A stretch of 16,538 nucleotides of DNA from Candidatus Berkelbacteria bacterium. Lineage in GTDB: Bacteria; Patescibacteriota; UBA1384; VFKW01. Positions 1-7,900 of the stretch are shown one piece after another. Position numbers and translations under genes: made by a program. Location of the stretch: assembly GCA_009885355.1 (NCBI GenBank), contig VFKW01000185.1, positions 1-16,538 of the forward strand. Reading direction: 5' to 3'. The notes beneath the pieces were generated by a model, which was not told where the DNA came from, searched no databases, and worked only from the letters and a program-made list of their open reading frames with translations. How positions within the stretch are numbered: the first letter of the stretch is position 1; the number at the start of each line of letters is the position of its first letter.

Positions 1-1
1 C

Positions 2-232
2 CATTCAAAATGGCAAGTTGACCTATTCCTTGCCCAAAAATGGTCCGGCGAGCCAATTGAAAGCGAAGAAATGAAACCTCAGTGGTTTGATTTTGACAAA
101 ATTCCCTATTCCCAAATGTGGGCCGACGACGCCATCTGGCTGCCCGAAATCTTAAAAGGCAAATCCGTCCAAGGCGAAGTGATCCTAGAAACAAAAACCA
201 AAATAAAATCCCACACTTTAGTCTTTGAATAA
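2..232 (+). CDS. MTH1-like Nudix hydrolase, C-terminal part only (8-oxo-dGTP diphosphatase family)
   Basis: The reading frame is open from the window edge to TAA at 230-232, giving the last 76 residues of a protein; the start and the Nudix box lie upstream. The visible part has W-SGEPIESEEMKPQWFDFD followed by IPYSQMWADDAIWLP. This closely resembles the C-terminal half of human MTH1/NUDT1 (GTPVESDEMRPCWF, then DMWPDDSYWFP), where the Trp and the two Asp residues of the MWxDD motif contact the oxidised purine. The family hydrolyses oxidised purine nucleoside triphosphates to monophosphates and so cleans the nucleotide pool in the cytoplasm. Family membership is well supported by these motifs; exact substrate is inferred. 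The next gene, ftsE, appears to have its own promoter, so the two are probably separate transcripts. Confidence 0.85.
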   Translation, partial: HSKWQVDLFLAQKWSGEPIESEEMKPQWFDFDKIPYSQMWADDAIWLPEILKGKSVQGEVILETKTKIKSHTLVFE

Positions 233-257
233 GAATCTTGCAAAAAAGCCCTCATTA

Positions 258-313
258 ATAGTCTAATATCTTATTAGCTTATCAGCTTCTAACTTACTAG
301 CTTATTAGACTAT
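258..313. repeat. 11-bp inverted repeat between the Nudix gene and ftsE
   Basis: ATAGTCTAATA at 258-268 is the exact reverse complement of 303-313. The 34-nt loop is largely filled by the octamer array at 270-308. The stem is AT-rich and has no following T-tract, so it is not a convincing intrinsic terminator. It ends just before the ftsE -10 element. Confidence 0.6.
270..308. repeat. 8-bp tandem array, unit CTTAYYAG
   Basis: Consecutive units are CTTATTAG (270-277), CTTATCAG (278-285), a 7-nt degenerate CTTCTAA (286-292), CTTACTAG (293-300) and CTTATTAG (301-308). The same unit recurs at 12053-12084 in front of tsaB. In both places the array lies between the preceding stop codon and the ribosome binding site of the next gene. 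Confidence 0.75.
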
Positions 314-317
314 AAAA

Positions 318-326
318 TGCTATATT
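318..326 (+). promoter_or_regulatory. Extended -10 promoter for ftsE
   Basis: TGC-TATATT fits the extended -10 pattern TGnTAnnnT. No good -35 hexamer is seen 16-18 bp upstream (the octamer array lies there). Predicted transcription start is near 333, giving a leader of about 27 nt to the preferred TTG start of ftsE. Confidence 0.5.
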
Positions 327-359
327 ATAAATATTAGCGAATAAAAAATGAGGATAACT

Positions 360-1043
360 TTGCCAATTATTGAATTACAAAATGTATCAAAAGAATACGG
401 CAAAATCAAGGTCTTGCAAGATATAAGCCTTATTTTTGATAAGGGCGAGTTTGTTTCTGTTGTCGGTCATAGTGGCGCCGGCAAATCGACCATCATCAAA
501 CTGCTCACTTGTGAAGAAAAACCTTCCACTGGTCGCATCATCGTCGCCGGCCGTGATATTACCCAGCTAAAACCATCTGAATTGCCATATTATCGTCGAA
601 AAATTGGTGTCATCTACCAAGATTTTAAACTCCTGCCTCAAAAAGATGTCTATGAAAATGTCGCCTACGCCCTGGAAGTCTGTGACTATCCGTCCCATGA
701 TATAAAAAAACGTGTTGTAAAAGTTTTGGAATTAGTCGGACTTTCCCATCGCATCAATAATTATCCAAATGAATTATCCGGCGGCGAACGCCAACGTGTT
801 GCCATTGCCCGCGCCCTTATTCACAATCCAAAAATCCTCATCGCCGATGAGCCAACTGGCAATCTTGATCCAGTCAACACTTGGGAAATCATGGAATTAC
901 TTTATCGCATCAACCGCAGTGGCACGCTTGTAATTTTAACCACCCACAACAAAACCGTCGTCGACCGCCTAAAAAAACGCGTCGTTTTGATGAAAGGCGG
1001 CCGCGTAGTTTCAGATGAAAAATCCGGCACTTACGTAATATAA
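360..1043 (+). CDS. ftsE: Cell division ATP-binding protein FtsE
   Basis: FtsE is the cytoplasmic ATPase of the FtsEX complex, an ABC-type machine that does not move a solute but transmits ATP hydrolysis to wall hydrolases at the septum. The 227-residue product has Walker A GHSGAGKST (about residues 36-44), the Q-loop region IYQDFKLL, the ABC signature LSGGERQRVAIARAL, Walker B ILIADEPTGNLD and a switch His in TTHN. Length matches the family. Two starts are possible: ATG at 348 has no Shine-Dalgarno, whereas TTG at 360 is preceded by GAGG at 350-353 with 6-nt spacing and gives MPIIELQNVSKEYG, the usual FtsE N-terminus. I therefore prefer TTG 360; ATG 348 would add four residues. ftsX follows after 80 bp. 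The related ABC ATPase LolD/MacB is the alternative, but adjacency to ftsX settles it. Confidence 0.93.
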   Translation: MPIIELQNVSKEYGKIKVLQDISLIFDKGEFVSVVGHSGAGKSTIIKLLTCEEKPSTGRIIVAGRDITQLKPSELPYYRRKIGVIYQDFKLLPQKDVYENVAYALEVCDYPSHDIKKRVVKVLELVGLSHRINNYPNELSGGERQRVAIARALIHNPKILIADEPTGNLDPVNTWEIMELLYRINRSGTLVILTTHNKTVVDRLKKRVVLMKGGRVVSDEKSGTYVI

Positions 1044-1079
1044 ATTTTTTATTGAATCATTGTGGTATTGAAAATTTAA

Positions 1080-1107
1080 TGAAAATTGAAAATTGAAAAC
1101 TGAAAAT
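1080..1107. repeat. 7-bp tandem array, unit TGAAAAT, between ftsE and ftsX
   Basis: Four contiguous units: TGAAAAT (1080-1086), TGAAAAT (1087-1093), TGAAAAC (1094-1100), TGAAAAT (1101-1107), then TAATTA and the ftsX ribosome binding site. A partial unit lies at 1069-1075. The same array, with the same TGAAAAC variant in the third position, recurs at 3725-3773, where a palindrome has split it. Confidence 0.75.
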
Positions 1108-1123
1108 TAATTATAGGAGTTCC

Positions 1124-2056
1124 ATGAATTTTCGTTCCATCATTCGTATCACCAAATTTGGCCTTATCAATTTCTGGCGCAACCGCTGGCTTTCTTTGGC
1201 TGCCACCTTAATGATGACAATTACTCTATTAATTATCAGCTTTTTTGTGTTATTAAATATTTCCGTCAGCACTGTTTCTGACTCCATTCGCTCCCGCTTG
1301 GATATGGAAGTTTATTTCTTTAACGACTCAATAACTGAAACCAAAATTTTGGCCCTAGCCCAAGATCTCAAATCCCAGTCAAATGTACAGGAAGTTCATT
1401 TTGTCAGTAAAACTGAAGCCAAAGCCAATTTTCAAAATTACGAGCTCGATCCGACCATTGCCAGTCAAATTACCGATGATTTTAATCCGTTGCCAAGAAG
1501 TCTAAAGATCAAAGTCAAAAATCCGGAAAAAATAAACGAAGTCTCTGCTTTTTTAAAACAAACCAAATATGCCGATATTGTCTGCAAAGAGATGCGTTGT
1601 ATGACTTCAAATTCAAATCAAAATCAAAAAGTCACTCAAAAATTAATCTCGACCACTCGTTTTGTGATAAGAGCCGGTTGGGGTGTTGGTATAATATTTG
1701 TCTTGGTTTCCATTTTAATCATTTTAAATACAATCCGTTTGACCATATTTACCAGAAAAGATGAGATCGAAATCATGAAATTAGTCGGCGCCAATCATGC
1801 TTTCATCCGCCTGCCATTTGTCGTCGAGTCGATTCTTTATGGCCTACTTGCCACCATCATTTCTCTCCTGACTATTAGTATAGCCATCAAATTTGCCAAC
1901 CCATATATGGGCAAATACTTAAAAATAGTCAATGTAGATATGACCTATTTATTAAGAGAAAAACTCGGCCTCATTATATTATTGCAATTAACAATCAGTC
2001 TAATAATCTCAACCTTCTGCAGCTTCATCTCAATCAGAAAATACCTACGAAGCTAG
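1124..2056 (+). CDS. ftsX: Cell division protein FtsX
   Basis: FtsX is the membrane subunit of FtsEX; its extracytoplasmic loop binds and activates wall hydrolases (EnvC, PcsB or CwlO in model bacteria). ATG 1124 follows AGGAG at 1115-1119. The 310-residue protein has one N-terminal membrane segment (about 20-45, after the basic FWRNRW motif), an extracytoplasmic domain (about 50-180, with VYFFNDSITETK and VHFVSKTEAKANF as in FtsX), then three C-terminal membrane segments (about 185-207, 227-255 and 283-303). RKDEIEIMKLVGAN between the second and third segments is the conserved FtsX cytoplasmic motif. Two cysteines, C154 and C159, lie at the end of the outer loop and could pair; this is only a suggestion. 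ftsE is just upstream and a secreted coiled-coil/CHAP hydrolase is the next gene. Confidence 0.93.
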   Translation: MNFRSIIRITKFGLINFWRNRWLSLAATLMMTITLLIISFFVLLNISVSTVSDSIRSRLDMEVYFFNDSITETKILALAQDLKSQSNVQEVHFVSKTEAKANFQNYELDPTIASQITDDFNPLPRSLKIKVKNPEKINEVSAFLKQTKYADIVCKEMRCMTSNSNQNQKVTQKLISTTRFVIRAGWGVGIIFVLVSILIILNTIRLTIFTRKDEIEIMKLVGANHAFIRLPFVVESILYGLLATIISLLTISIAIKFANPYMGKYLKIVNVDMTYLLREKLGLIILLQLTISLIISTFCSFISIRKYLRS

Positions 2057-2074
2057 CTAAGTAATGTCAAATGA

Positions 2075-2294
2075 CAAATTTCCAATGTCAAATCAAACCC
2101 AAATATCAAATATCAAAAAATTTCAAAACAATATAGTTCGACTTTATGGAGAACTGTTTCTGTTATCGTAATTTAACAATATCCTGATTGTCATCCAGCA
2201 GACGGATGTAACCAGACGCCAGGGATCTAGCTAGTCAGATTCCTTGGTCATTTGAGTTTGGTCATTTGATTTGACATTTGACATTGGAAATTTG
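2075..2294. repeat. GTCAAAT-type dispersed repeat as an inverted pair in the ftsX-CHAP gap
   Basis: The 362-bp gap 2057-2418 has no gene. CAAATTTCCAATGTCAAAT at 2075-2093 is the perfect reverse complement of 2276-2294 (19 bp). The right copy, extended to 2268-2299, matches 8669-8700 at 30 of 32 positions, so the unit is dispersed. Between the arms, 2190-2225 (GTCATCC ... CAGGGATCT) looks like a degraded copy of the GTCATCCCGG/ATCCAG element found at 3630 and 15903. No open frame with coding character is visible here. Confidence 0.65.
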
Positions 2295-2317
2295 ACATTT
2301 CGCCCCCTCCCCCCTAA

Positions 2318-2345
2318 TACGTCCTACGTTCTACGTCATACGGGG
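2318..2345. repeat. 7-bp tandem array, unit TACGTYC
   Basis: Four units: TACGTCC (2318-2324), TACGTTC (2325-2331), TACGTCA (2332-2338) and a degenerate TACGGGG (2339-2345). It ends 7 bp before the -35 box of the next promoter. Confidence 0.6.
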
Positions 2346-2352
2346 CAACCAT

Positions 2353-2380
2353 TTGACATTGCCTATCCATGTGCTACGAT
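2353..2380 (+). promoter_or_regulatory. Promoter of the CHAP hydrolase gene
   Basis: A perfect -35 box TTGACA (2353-2358) is followed after 16 bp by TACGAT (2375-2380), with TG at 2372-2373 making an extended -10. Predicted transcription start is near 2387, with a 32-nt leader carrying AAGGAGG at 2403-2409. The position excludes the upstream ATG at 2353 as translation start, because it lies inside the -35 box. Confidence 0.75.
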
Positions 2381-2418
2381 TAATATGCTTATTAACTCAC
2401 TTAAGGAGGCAGAATTTT

Positions 2419-3612
2419 ATGCAAAAAATATTGATGCAAAAATACTCGACTTTCAACCGGAGCATTATCATATTTTGCCTTATTTTAAGTGTCTTTCTTC
2501 TCCCGTTTACCTCATTTGCGGCCACTCTTGATGATTTAGAGCAGCAAAAAAATGCCGCCACCCAAAAAGCCAATGACCTAAAAAATCAAGCCGCCAGCAA
2601 GCAAAGCAATATAAATAGCATCGCTGCCTTAGTCAAAAAACTCTCGTCCGATATTGCTTCTTACCAATCTCAAATCAACACCACTCAAAAAAATATGGCC
2701 GCCAATGAGCAATCAATCATTGAGACCGAAAGTCAAATCCAGGTCAAACAAGCCGAGCTGGAAATGAATATGAAAAAGCAGGCTGAAGCCATTCAAACCA
2801 TGTATGTTATGGGGCGTAAAAGTACCATCGAAACCCTGATCGCCAGTGATTCATTCTCAGAAGTCATGGCCAGACAGCAATATCTATCGGCATTGTCTGA
2901 AAAAATCGAATCCATGATGAAAGAGATCAAGCAATTAAAGGCCGATCTAGAAGCCAAGCGCGACAGTCTAAAACAGCGCAAACTCGAACTTTCCGTCCAA
3001 AAAGAACAATTAGTCACTTTTAAAGCCACTATTACATCTCAAAAAAGTGAACAGGACACGCTATTAAATGGTGCCCTTAGTGAAAAAAATGCCATCCTTG
3101 CCGCAGCCAAGCAGGCTGAAAAAGAAGCCACTCATTTATCTCAAGCAATCTATGATGAACTTCGTCGTCAGTCTGAAAGTAACAATGAAATTGTTACAAC
3201 TGGTTCAGATCAGGGATATTCGGCTTATAGTGCAATACATCGCACTATTGACCAGCCAGACGAGTGGCAGTTCTTGACTCGTGAATGTGTATCTTACACC
3301 GCCTATTATATGAATGTTATTCAAAAAAAACCATTTCATAATATGTTTCCGCCGGGTGGTGATGCTAATGACTGGCCTCAGCTCGCTCGCCAACAAAAAT
3401 ATAGTGTATCCAAAAATGCAAGAGAAGGGGCAATTATTTCATGGAAAGGCCCATTATTTAGTGGTGATCGCTGGGGACATGTTGCAGTAGTTGAGAAGGT
3501 TAATAGTGATGGTACAATTAAGGTATCAGAATACAACCGTATTCGCTATTCTTATTCTGAGCGCGACAATGTAAATCCAGGTAGCTATGGCGAATATTGG
3601 TATATATATTAA
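2419..3612 (+). CDS. Secreted coiled-coil/CHAP peptidoglycan hydrolase (PcsB-like)
   Basis: A 397-residue exported protein with the architecture of PcsB, the wall hydrolase controlled by FtsEX in Gram-positive cocci. ATG 2419 is chosen because AAGGAGG lies at 2403-2409 and because it gives a clear signal peptide: basic start, hydrophobic core IIIFCLILSVFLLPF, and a likely cut after SFA near residue 34. Residues about 38-250 are a long heptad-rich coiled coil rich in Lys, Glu, Gln and Ala. Residues about 270-397 form a CHAP (NlpC/P60-like) amidase/endopeptidase domain with C290 in RECVSYTAYYMN, H354 in WGHVAVVEKV and E371/N373 in VSEYN as the expected catalytic set. The likely role is septal peptidoglycan cleavage with the coiled coil docking on FtsX; which bond is cut cannot be told. 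The strong promoter suggests expression apart from ftsEX despite adjacency. Confidence 0.88.
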   Translation: MQKILMQKYSTFNRSIIIFCLILSVFLLPFTSFAATLDDLEQQKNAATQKANDLKNQAASKQSNINSIAALVKKLSSDIASYQSQINTTQKNMAANEQSIIETESQIQVKQAELEMNMKKQAEAIQTMYVMGRKSTIETLIASDSFSEVMARQQYLSALSEKIESMMKEIKQLKADLEAKRDSLKQRKLELSVQKEQLVTFKATITSQKSEQDTLLNGALSEKNAILAAAKQAEKEATHLSQAIYDELRRQSESNNEIVTTGSDQGYSAYSAIHRTIDQPDEWQFLTRECVSYTAYYMNVIQKKPFHNMFPPGGDANDWPQLARQQKYSVSKNAREGAIISWKGPLFSGDRWGHVAVVEKVNSDGTIKVSEYNRIRYSYSERDNVNPGSYGEYWYIY

Positions 3613-3629
3613 ACACAACTTACCCCACT

Positions 3630-3677
3630 GTCATCCCGGGCCCTGCCTGCCGGCAGACAAGTTGACCCAGTATCCAG
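3630..3677. repeat. Partial GTCATCCCGG/ATCCAG palindromic element
   Basis: GTCATCCCGG at 3630-3639 is followed directly by a degenerate CCTGCCTGCCGGCAG palindrome (3642-3656) and by ATCCAG at 3672-3677. The order is the same as in the left half of the fuller element at 15903-16017, so this looks like a truncated copy carrying the same internal palindrome. Confidence 0.6.
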
Positions 3678-3724
3678 TCATTTCTGCATTCTTCTAATTA
3701 TAAATTATAACATTGTGAATTTAT

Positions 3725-3773
3725 TGAAAATTGGAAATTGCCTGCCTGCCGGCAAGGCAGGAAAACTGAAAAT
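3725..3773. repeat. TGAAAAT tandem array split by a palindrome
   Basis: TGAAAAT (3725-3731), TGGAAAT (3732-3738), TG (3739-3740), then a 21-bp insert, then AAAAC (3762-3766) and TGAAAAT (3767-3773). With the insert removed, the array matches 1080-1107 in register, including the TGAAAAC variant. Confidence 0.8.
3741..3761. mobile_element. 21-bp GC-rich palindromic insert
   Basis: The insert reads CCTGCCTGCCGGC followed by AAGGCAGG, a near-perfect palindrome that interrupts the third unit of a TGAAAAT array after its first two bases. The uninterrupted array at 1080-1107 serves as an empty site. The same palindrome occurs at 15933-15952 (perfect) and in degraded form at 3642-3660. No target duplication larger than one base (G) is visible. 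Confidence 0.65.
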
Positions 3774-3810
3774 TAATCATCCCTTCCTTTAAATTTTAGC
3801 TTACCGCTTA

Positions 3811-3856
3811 TCCCGCCGCAGCGGGACCCCGCCTGAGTTTACCCCGCCATCGGCGG
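3811..3856. repeat. Two short GC-rich hairpins in the ruvB leader
   Basis: TCCCGC-CGCA-GCGGGA (3811-3826) and CCGCC-ATC-GGCGG (3844-3856) are small perfect hairpins upstream of ruvB. The gap 3613-3897 has no gene; it holds the repeats listed here, and no clear promoter for ruvB could be assigned in it. Confidence 0.5.
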
Positions 3857-3897
3857 TGGGCGGTGGCTAGCTTATTGGCTTCGCCAAAGGGGCCCCA

Positions 3898-4914
3898 ATG
3901 TCCGAATCTGAAACCATTGAAAATTCCATCATCACCGCCATTGAAACCTCCGAAGACACTTTCGACGCTACTTTGCGGCCCAAAAAACTCGCCGACTACA
4001 TCGGCCAACATGTCACAAAAAAAAATCTTCAAGTCTCTATGGACGCCGCCAAACAACGCAAAGAGCCAATTGAGCATATTTTGATTTACGGCCCTCCGGG
4101 CCTTGGCAAAACTACTCTTGCAAATGTCATTGCCAATGAAATGTCAGCCGGCATCCGCACCACATCCGGTCCTGCCATTGAACGAGCAGGGGACGTCGCC
4201 GCCATTTTGACCAGTTTACAAGAAGGTGACATATTATTTATCGATGAAATCCATCGCCTCAACCGCCAGATCGAAGAAATTCTTTATTCTGCCATGGAAG
4301 ATTTTGCCCTCGATATTGTGATCGGTAAAGGGCCGTCCGCCCGCACTTTGCGCCTCGATCTGCCCAAATTTACTCTCATCGGCGCCACTACCCGTGTCGC
4401 CTCGCTTTCATCTCCTTTGAGAGATCGCTTTGGCATGATTTACCGCCTCGATTTTTACGAGCCCGAAGACATCGAAAAAATTATCCATCGCTCCGCCAGA
4501 ATTTTAAATATTCCGATCGACCAGCCAGGCTTGGCATCTATTGCCATGCGCGCTCGCCGCACTCCCCGCATCGCCAACCGGCTTCTGAAGAGAGTCCGTG
4601 ATTTTGCCCAAGTCCACGGCAACGGCCAAATCGATAGCATTACTTCTCAAAAATCCCTCGACAATCTCCACATCGACACCTGTGGTTTGGATGAAATCGA
4701 CCGCCGCATCCTCGAAACCATCATCCACAAATTCGGTGGCGGCCCCGTCGGCCTATCCACCATTTCCGCCGCCATCGCCGAAGAACGCGAAACCGTCGAA
4801 GACGTCTACGAGCCATACCTCATCCAAATGGGCTTCCTAGAACGCACCGGCCGAGGCCGCAAAGCCACCCCCCACGCCTACACCCACCTAGGCCTCACGC
4901 CACCTCTTGCCTAA
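3898..4914 (+). CDS. ruvB: Holliday junction branch migration DNA helicase RuvB
   Basis: RuvB is the hexameric AAA+ motor that, with RuvA, drives branch migration of Holliday junctions in recombination and repair. The 338-residue product is full length for the family. It shows the RuvB N-terminus LRPKKLADYIGQ (26-37), Walker A GPPGLGKT (65-72), Walker B ILFIDE (112-117), sensor 1 GATTR (162-166), the PLRDRFG segment with the Arg finger (R175), sensor 2 RTPRIANRLLKR (221-232) and the C-terminal winged-helix domain from about 260. ATG 3898 has AAAGGGG at 3886-3892, 5 nt upstream. The last 47 codons (from A292, 4771 onward) occur again in diverged form at 8442-8594, suggesting that this 3' end has been a site of insertion or duplication. 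ruvA and ruvC are not in the window. Confidence 0.97.
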   Translation: MSESETIENSIITAIETSEDTFDATLRPKKLADYIGQHVTKKNLQVSMDAAKQRKEPIEHILIYGPPGLGKTTLANVIANEMSAGIRTTSGPAIERAGDVAAILTSLQEGDILFIDEIHRLNRQIEEILYSAMEDFALDIVIGKGPSARTLRLDLPKFTLIGATTRVASLSSPLRDRFGMIYRLDFYEPEDIEKIIHRSARILNIPIDQPGLASIAMRARRTPRIANRLLKRVRDFAQVHGNGQIDSITSQKSLDNLHIDTCGLDEIDRRILETIIHKFGGGPVGLSTISAAIAEERETVEDVYEPYLIQMGFLERTGRGRKATPHAYTHLGLTPPLA

Positions 4915-4936
4915 ATTTTTTCAAAAAAGATAATTG

Positions 4937-4945
4937 TGATATGAT
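4937..4945 (+). promoter_or_regulatory. Extended -10 promoter of the large beta-helix gene
   Basis: TGA-TATGAT matches the extended -10 pattern; the -35 region is a T-run with no good hexamer. Predicted start is near 4952, leaving a leader of about 36 nt to the ATT codon at 4988. The leader contains a 6-bp hairpin (CTAAAA 4963-4968 with TTTTAG 4973-4978) that reaches the edge of the Shine-Dalgarno. Confidence 0.55.
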
Positions 4946-4987
4946 TCAATTGATACATGCTACTAAAAACTTTTTTAGGAGGGGAAT

Positions 4988-7900
4988 ATTAAATATAAAA
5001 CTAAATATATTTTATATATATTGTTGGGTATATCAATAATTGCTTTTGTGATATTCAATTCAGCCTTTAAAGCGGATGATCTAGCTAATAATAGAATTAG
5101 TATTTTTGTCTCAACCCAAGGATCTGATTCTTTCTCGGGTCGATACTCTGAGCCGAACAATGCTAAAACCGACGGCCCCTTCCAAACTATTCAAAAAGCT
5201 AGAGATTATATAAGACAACTCAAAACCCAAGGCGGTCTGACAAAACCAATAAGTGTTCTTATTAAAGCCGGCACTTATGAATTTGACCAAGCCTTAGAAT
5301 TTACCACTGCAGACTCTGGTACTTCCGCTACTCCTATCACCTACCGAGGTTATGGCGGAGATGTTAATCTATCAGGCGGCAAAAAGATCACCTCCTCTTG
5401 GGCCAAATGTACCGCCGCCACCTGCCCTGGCCTTCCCGATCCAGCCAAAGTCTACTACACCGACCTCAAAACCGATATAAATTTCAAAAACAATCACGAT
5501 TTCAGTTCGCTTTATATAAATGAGACTCGCGCCACTCGCGCTCGTACGCCAAATATGGGAGCCAATGCTGATCAATCATATTATAAACTGCTAAGCAATC
5601 CATCGTTACCGAATAATGATGATTATTCAGATCCAAAACACGATCCTTATAAGATCGGCTTCAATTTTAATTCAGGCGAAATCAATCCGAGTTGGAAAAA
5701 TCTAACAGACATAGAGGTAGTTGTACTCAATCGTTTCCAGTCGTCTCGTAAAAAAATCGAAAGTATTAATAGTAATTATTTAAAACTAAAAGGAGACAAC
5801 CTCCAGTTCCCTTATGATTGGGACTATAACCATCGTAGCCGATACTATCTTGAGAATGTGTACGAAGGGGTTGATACTGCCGGTGAATGGTATCTGGATA
5901 AAACCACCAGCCTCCTATATTATTATCCTAAAACAAATGAATCGATTGCAAATCTCAACGTAGTTGCTCCGAAAATAACTCAATTGCTAGATGTAAAAGG
6001 ACTACCAGATAATTTTACAAATTTTAGCATTTCTCATTGGATAAAGACCACCGACCTGGGGAACGAAGCTGTAACCGTATCAAATGGTGACTTCCGGTTC
6101 GGGCTTAATTCCGGCCAAATTAGTTATTTTATAGCATACGATCCATTGGAACCCTATTTTTCCGGCGGTGGTTGTGGTAATGGGGGATTATCGGATGGCA
6201 ACTGGCATATGATTACCGGCGTCTTTGACCGTATCGCAAAAACTTTCACATGTTATATCGATGATGGAGCAGCTTCTGGAAATACCCAAACATTGTCTCT
6301 GCCTAAAGAGTTTTCAATCCACAGACAAACTCCGCCGGTTATCGGAAAATATGATGCCGCTCCCGGCTACAATGGCAGGATTGACAATCTAAAAATGTTT
6401 AATCGTCCTATCACCTCTAGCGAAGTCAAGCAGCTTTATCAAAATCAAAATATCACATCCGGACAGATTTCCGATCTTAATTTTGAGTCCAACCTAACTG
6501 ATAATGGTCAATACAGCTGGGAAAACTGGAAAAAAGATAGCGCCTCAGGTGTTATCAGTACCACAATGCCTGTTTTTGCAGAAGGTAAGTTTGGGCAGTC
6601 AATCGTTTTTGATGGATCAGATTTTATTAAAAATAATTTCAAGCTTGCCTCGCCGGAAAGAAAAAATTTTGTCAGTTATTTAAGTTTCCAAAATCTGCAT
6701 TTCCAATATACGGATTCTCCGATGAGAGAGCCAGGGAATAACGGCTCTCAAGAAGATACCGCCGCTCCCATCCCTCCAGCCGTAAAGGCTTCTTTTTCGA
6801 GTTATGTGAAATTTACAAACAATACCTTTTCTCAGATCGGGGGATACGCGATAATAGCTAAATCTTCCGATAATCTATATATTGATAGCAATAATTTTAG
6901 TGATCTGGGAAGCGGTGGAGTGTTGATCGGAGAAGGAGAAAATGAATCTTTTTACACAAACAATAACACCATTTCCAACAATACGGTTTCAGATTTTGGC
7001 AAAGTCATCCTTGAAGGGGTAGGACTGATGGCAATGCGCGTATCAGATACTAGTATTACGCATAACGAAGTAAGTGATGGCCCGAATATCGGCATTTCGA
7101 TGGGTTGGTGGACCCAATCTGATATAGGAACAAATAATAATACTGTTTCATACAATAAGGTTCACCATACCATGAAACTACTAAACGACGGTGCAGGTAT
7201 TTATGTAAACGGATACCAAAAAAACACATACATCTCCAATAATATCATCCATGATATTCTTATCACTCCCCAACATCAGTGTAATTTTATTAACACTGCA
7301 ATTTATTTAGACGGTCATTCTAGCAATCTTACAGCGCAAAACAATATAACATACAACAACAGTTCTTCTGTTACGATAAACACGCCGACAACTGACAATG
7401 TAGTCAAAAATAATATTTTTATCGGCGGAGCGCAATCACCGATATATATGTTCTATCCAATTAGGGCTACTTTCTCTAATAATATTATTTATACAAAAGA
7501 AAATACCCCGAGTCTTATAGCTGGCGGAGTAAATAATACCACAATGGATAGTCAGATACAGGATAATAATATTTATTATAATCCTGCCACAAACAATAAT
7601 TTCTATATGTTCACATTAACTAATTGGGACATAAATCTGAACTCTCATGCCTATACAAATCAACTATATAATGACTTTTTGAAAAGCCTGAATAATAAAA
7701 ATATTGATAAAAATTCTTTATTTGTCGATCCGCTTTTTGTTGATGTTGACAATAATAATTATTCTTTAAGAGAAAATTCTCCTGCTCTTGGTCTTGGGTT
7801 TCAGCAAATTAATACAATCGGAGTCGGTCCTATCCAAGTGCTCGGCCAGCCGACTGTATTGGCAACTTATCCGCCCGAACCTGCTGTTGCTACCCCAACC

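Noticed and set aside
270..308. CRISPR-like interpretation of the short repeat arrays
   Set aside because: Units are 7-8 bp and contiguous, without spacers; they are simple tandem repeats.
2353..2418. Upstream ATG at 2353 as start of the CHAP protein, adding 22 residues
   Set aside because: This ATG overlaps the TTGACA -35 box and would bury the signal peptide; ATG 2419 has a perfect AAGGAGG.
4915..4934. Intrinsic terminator after ruvB
   Set aside because: Only an AT-only T6/A6 hairpin is present, which is too weak to call.
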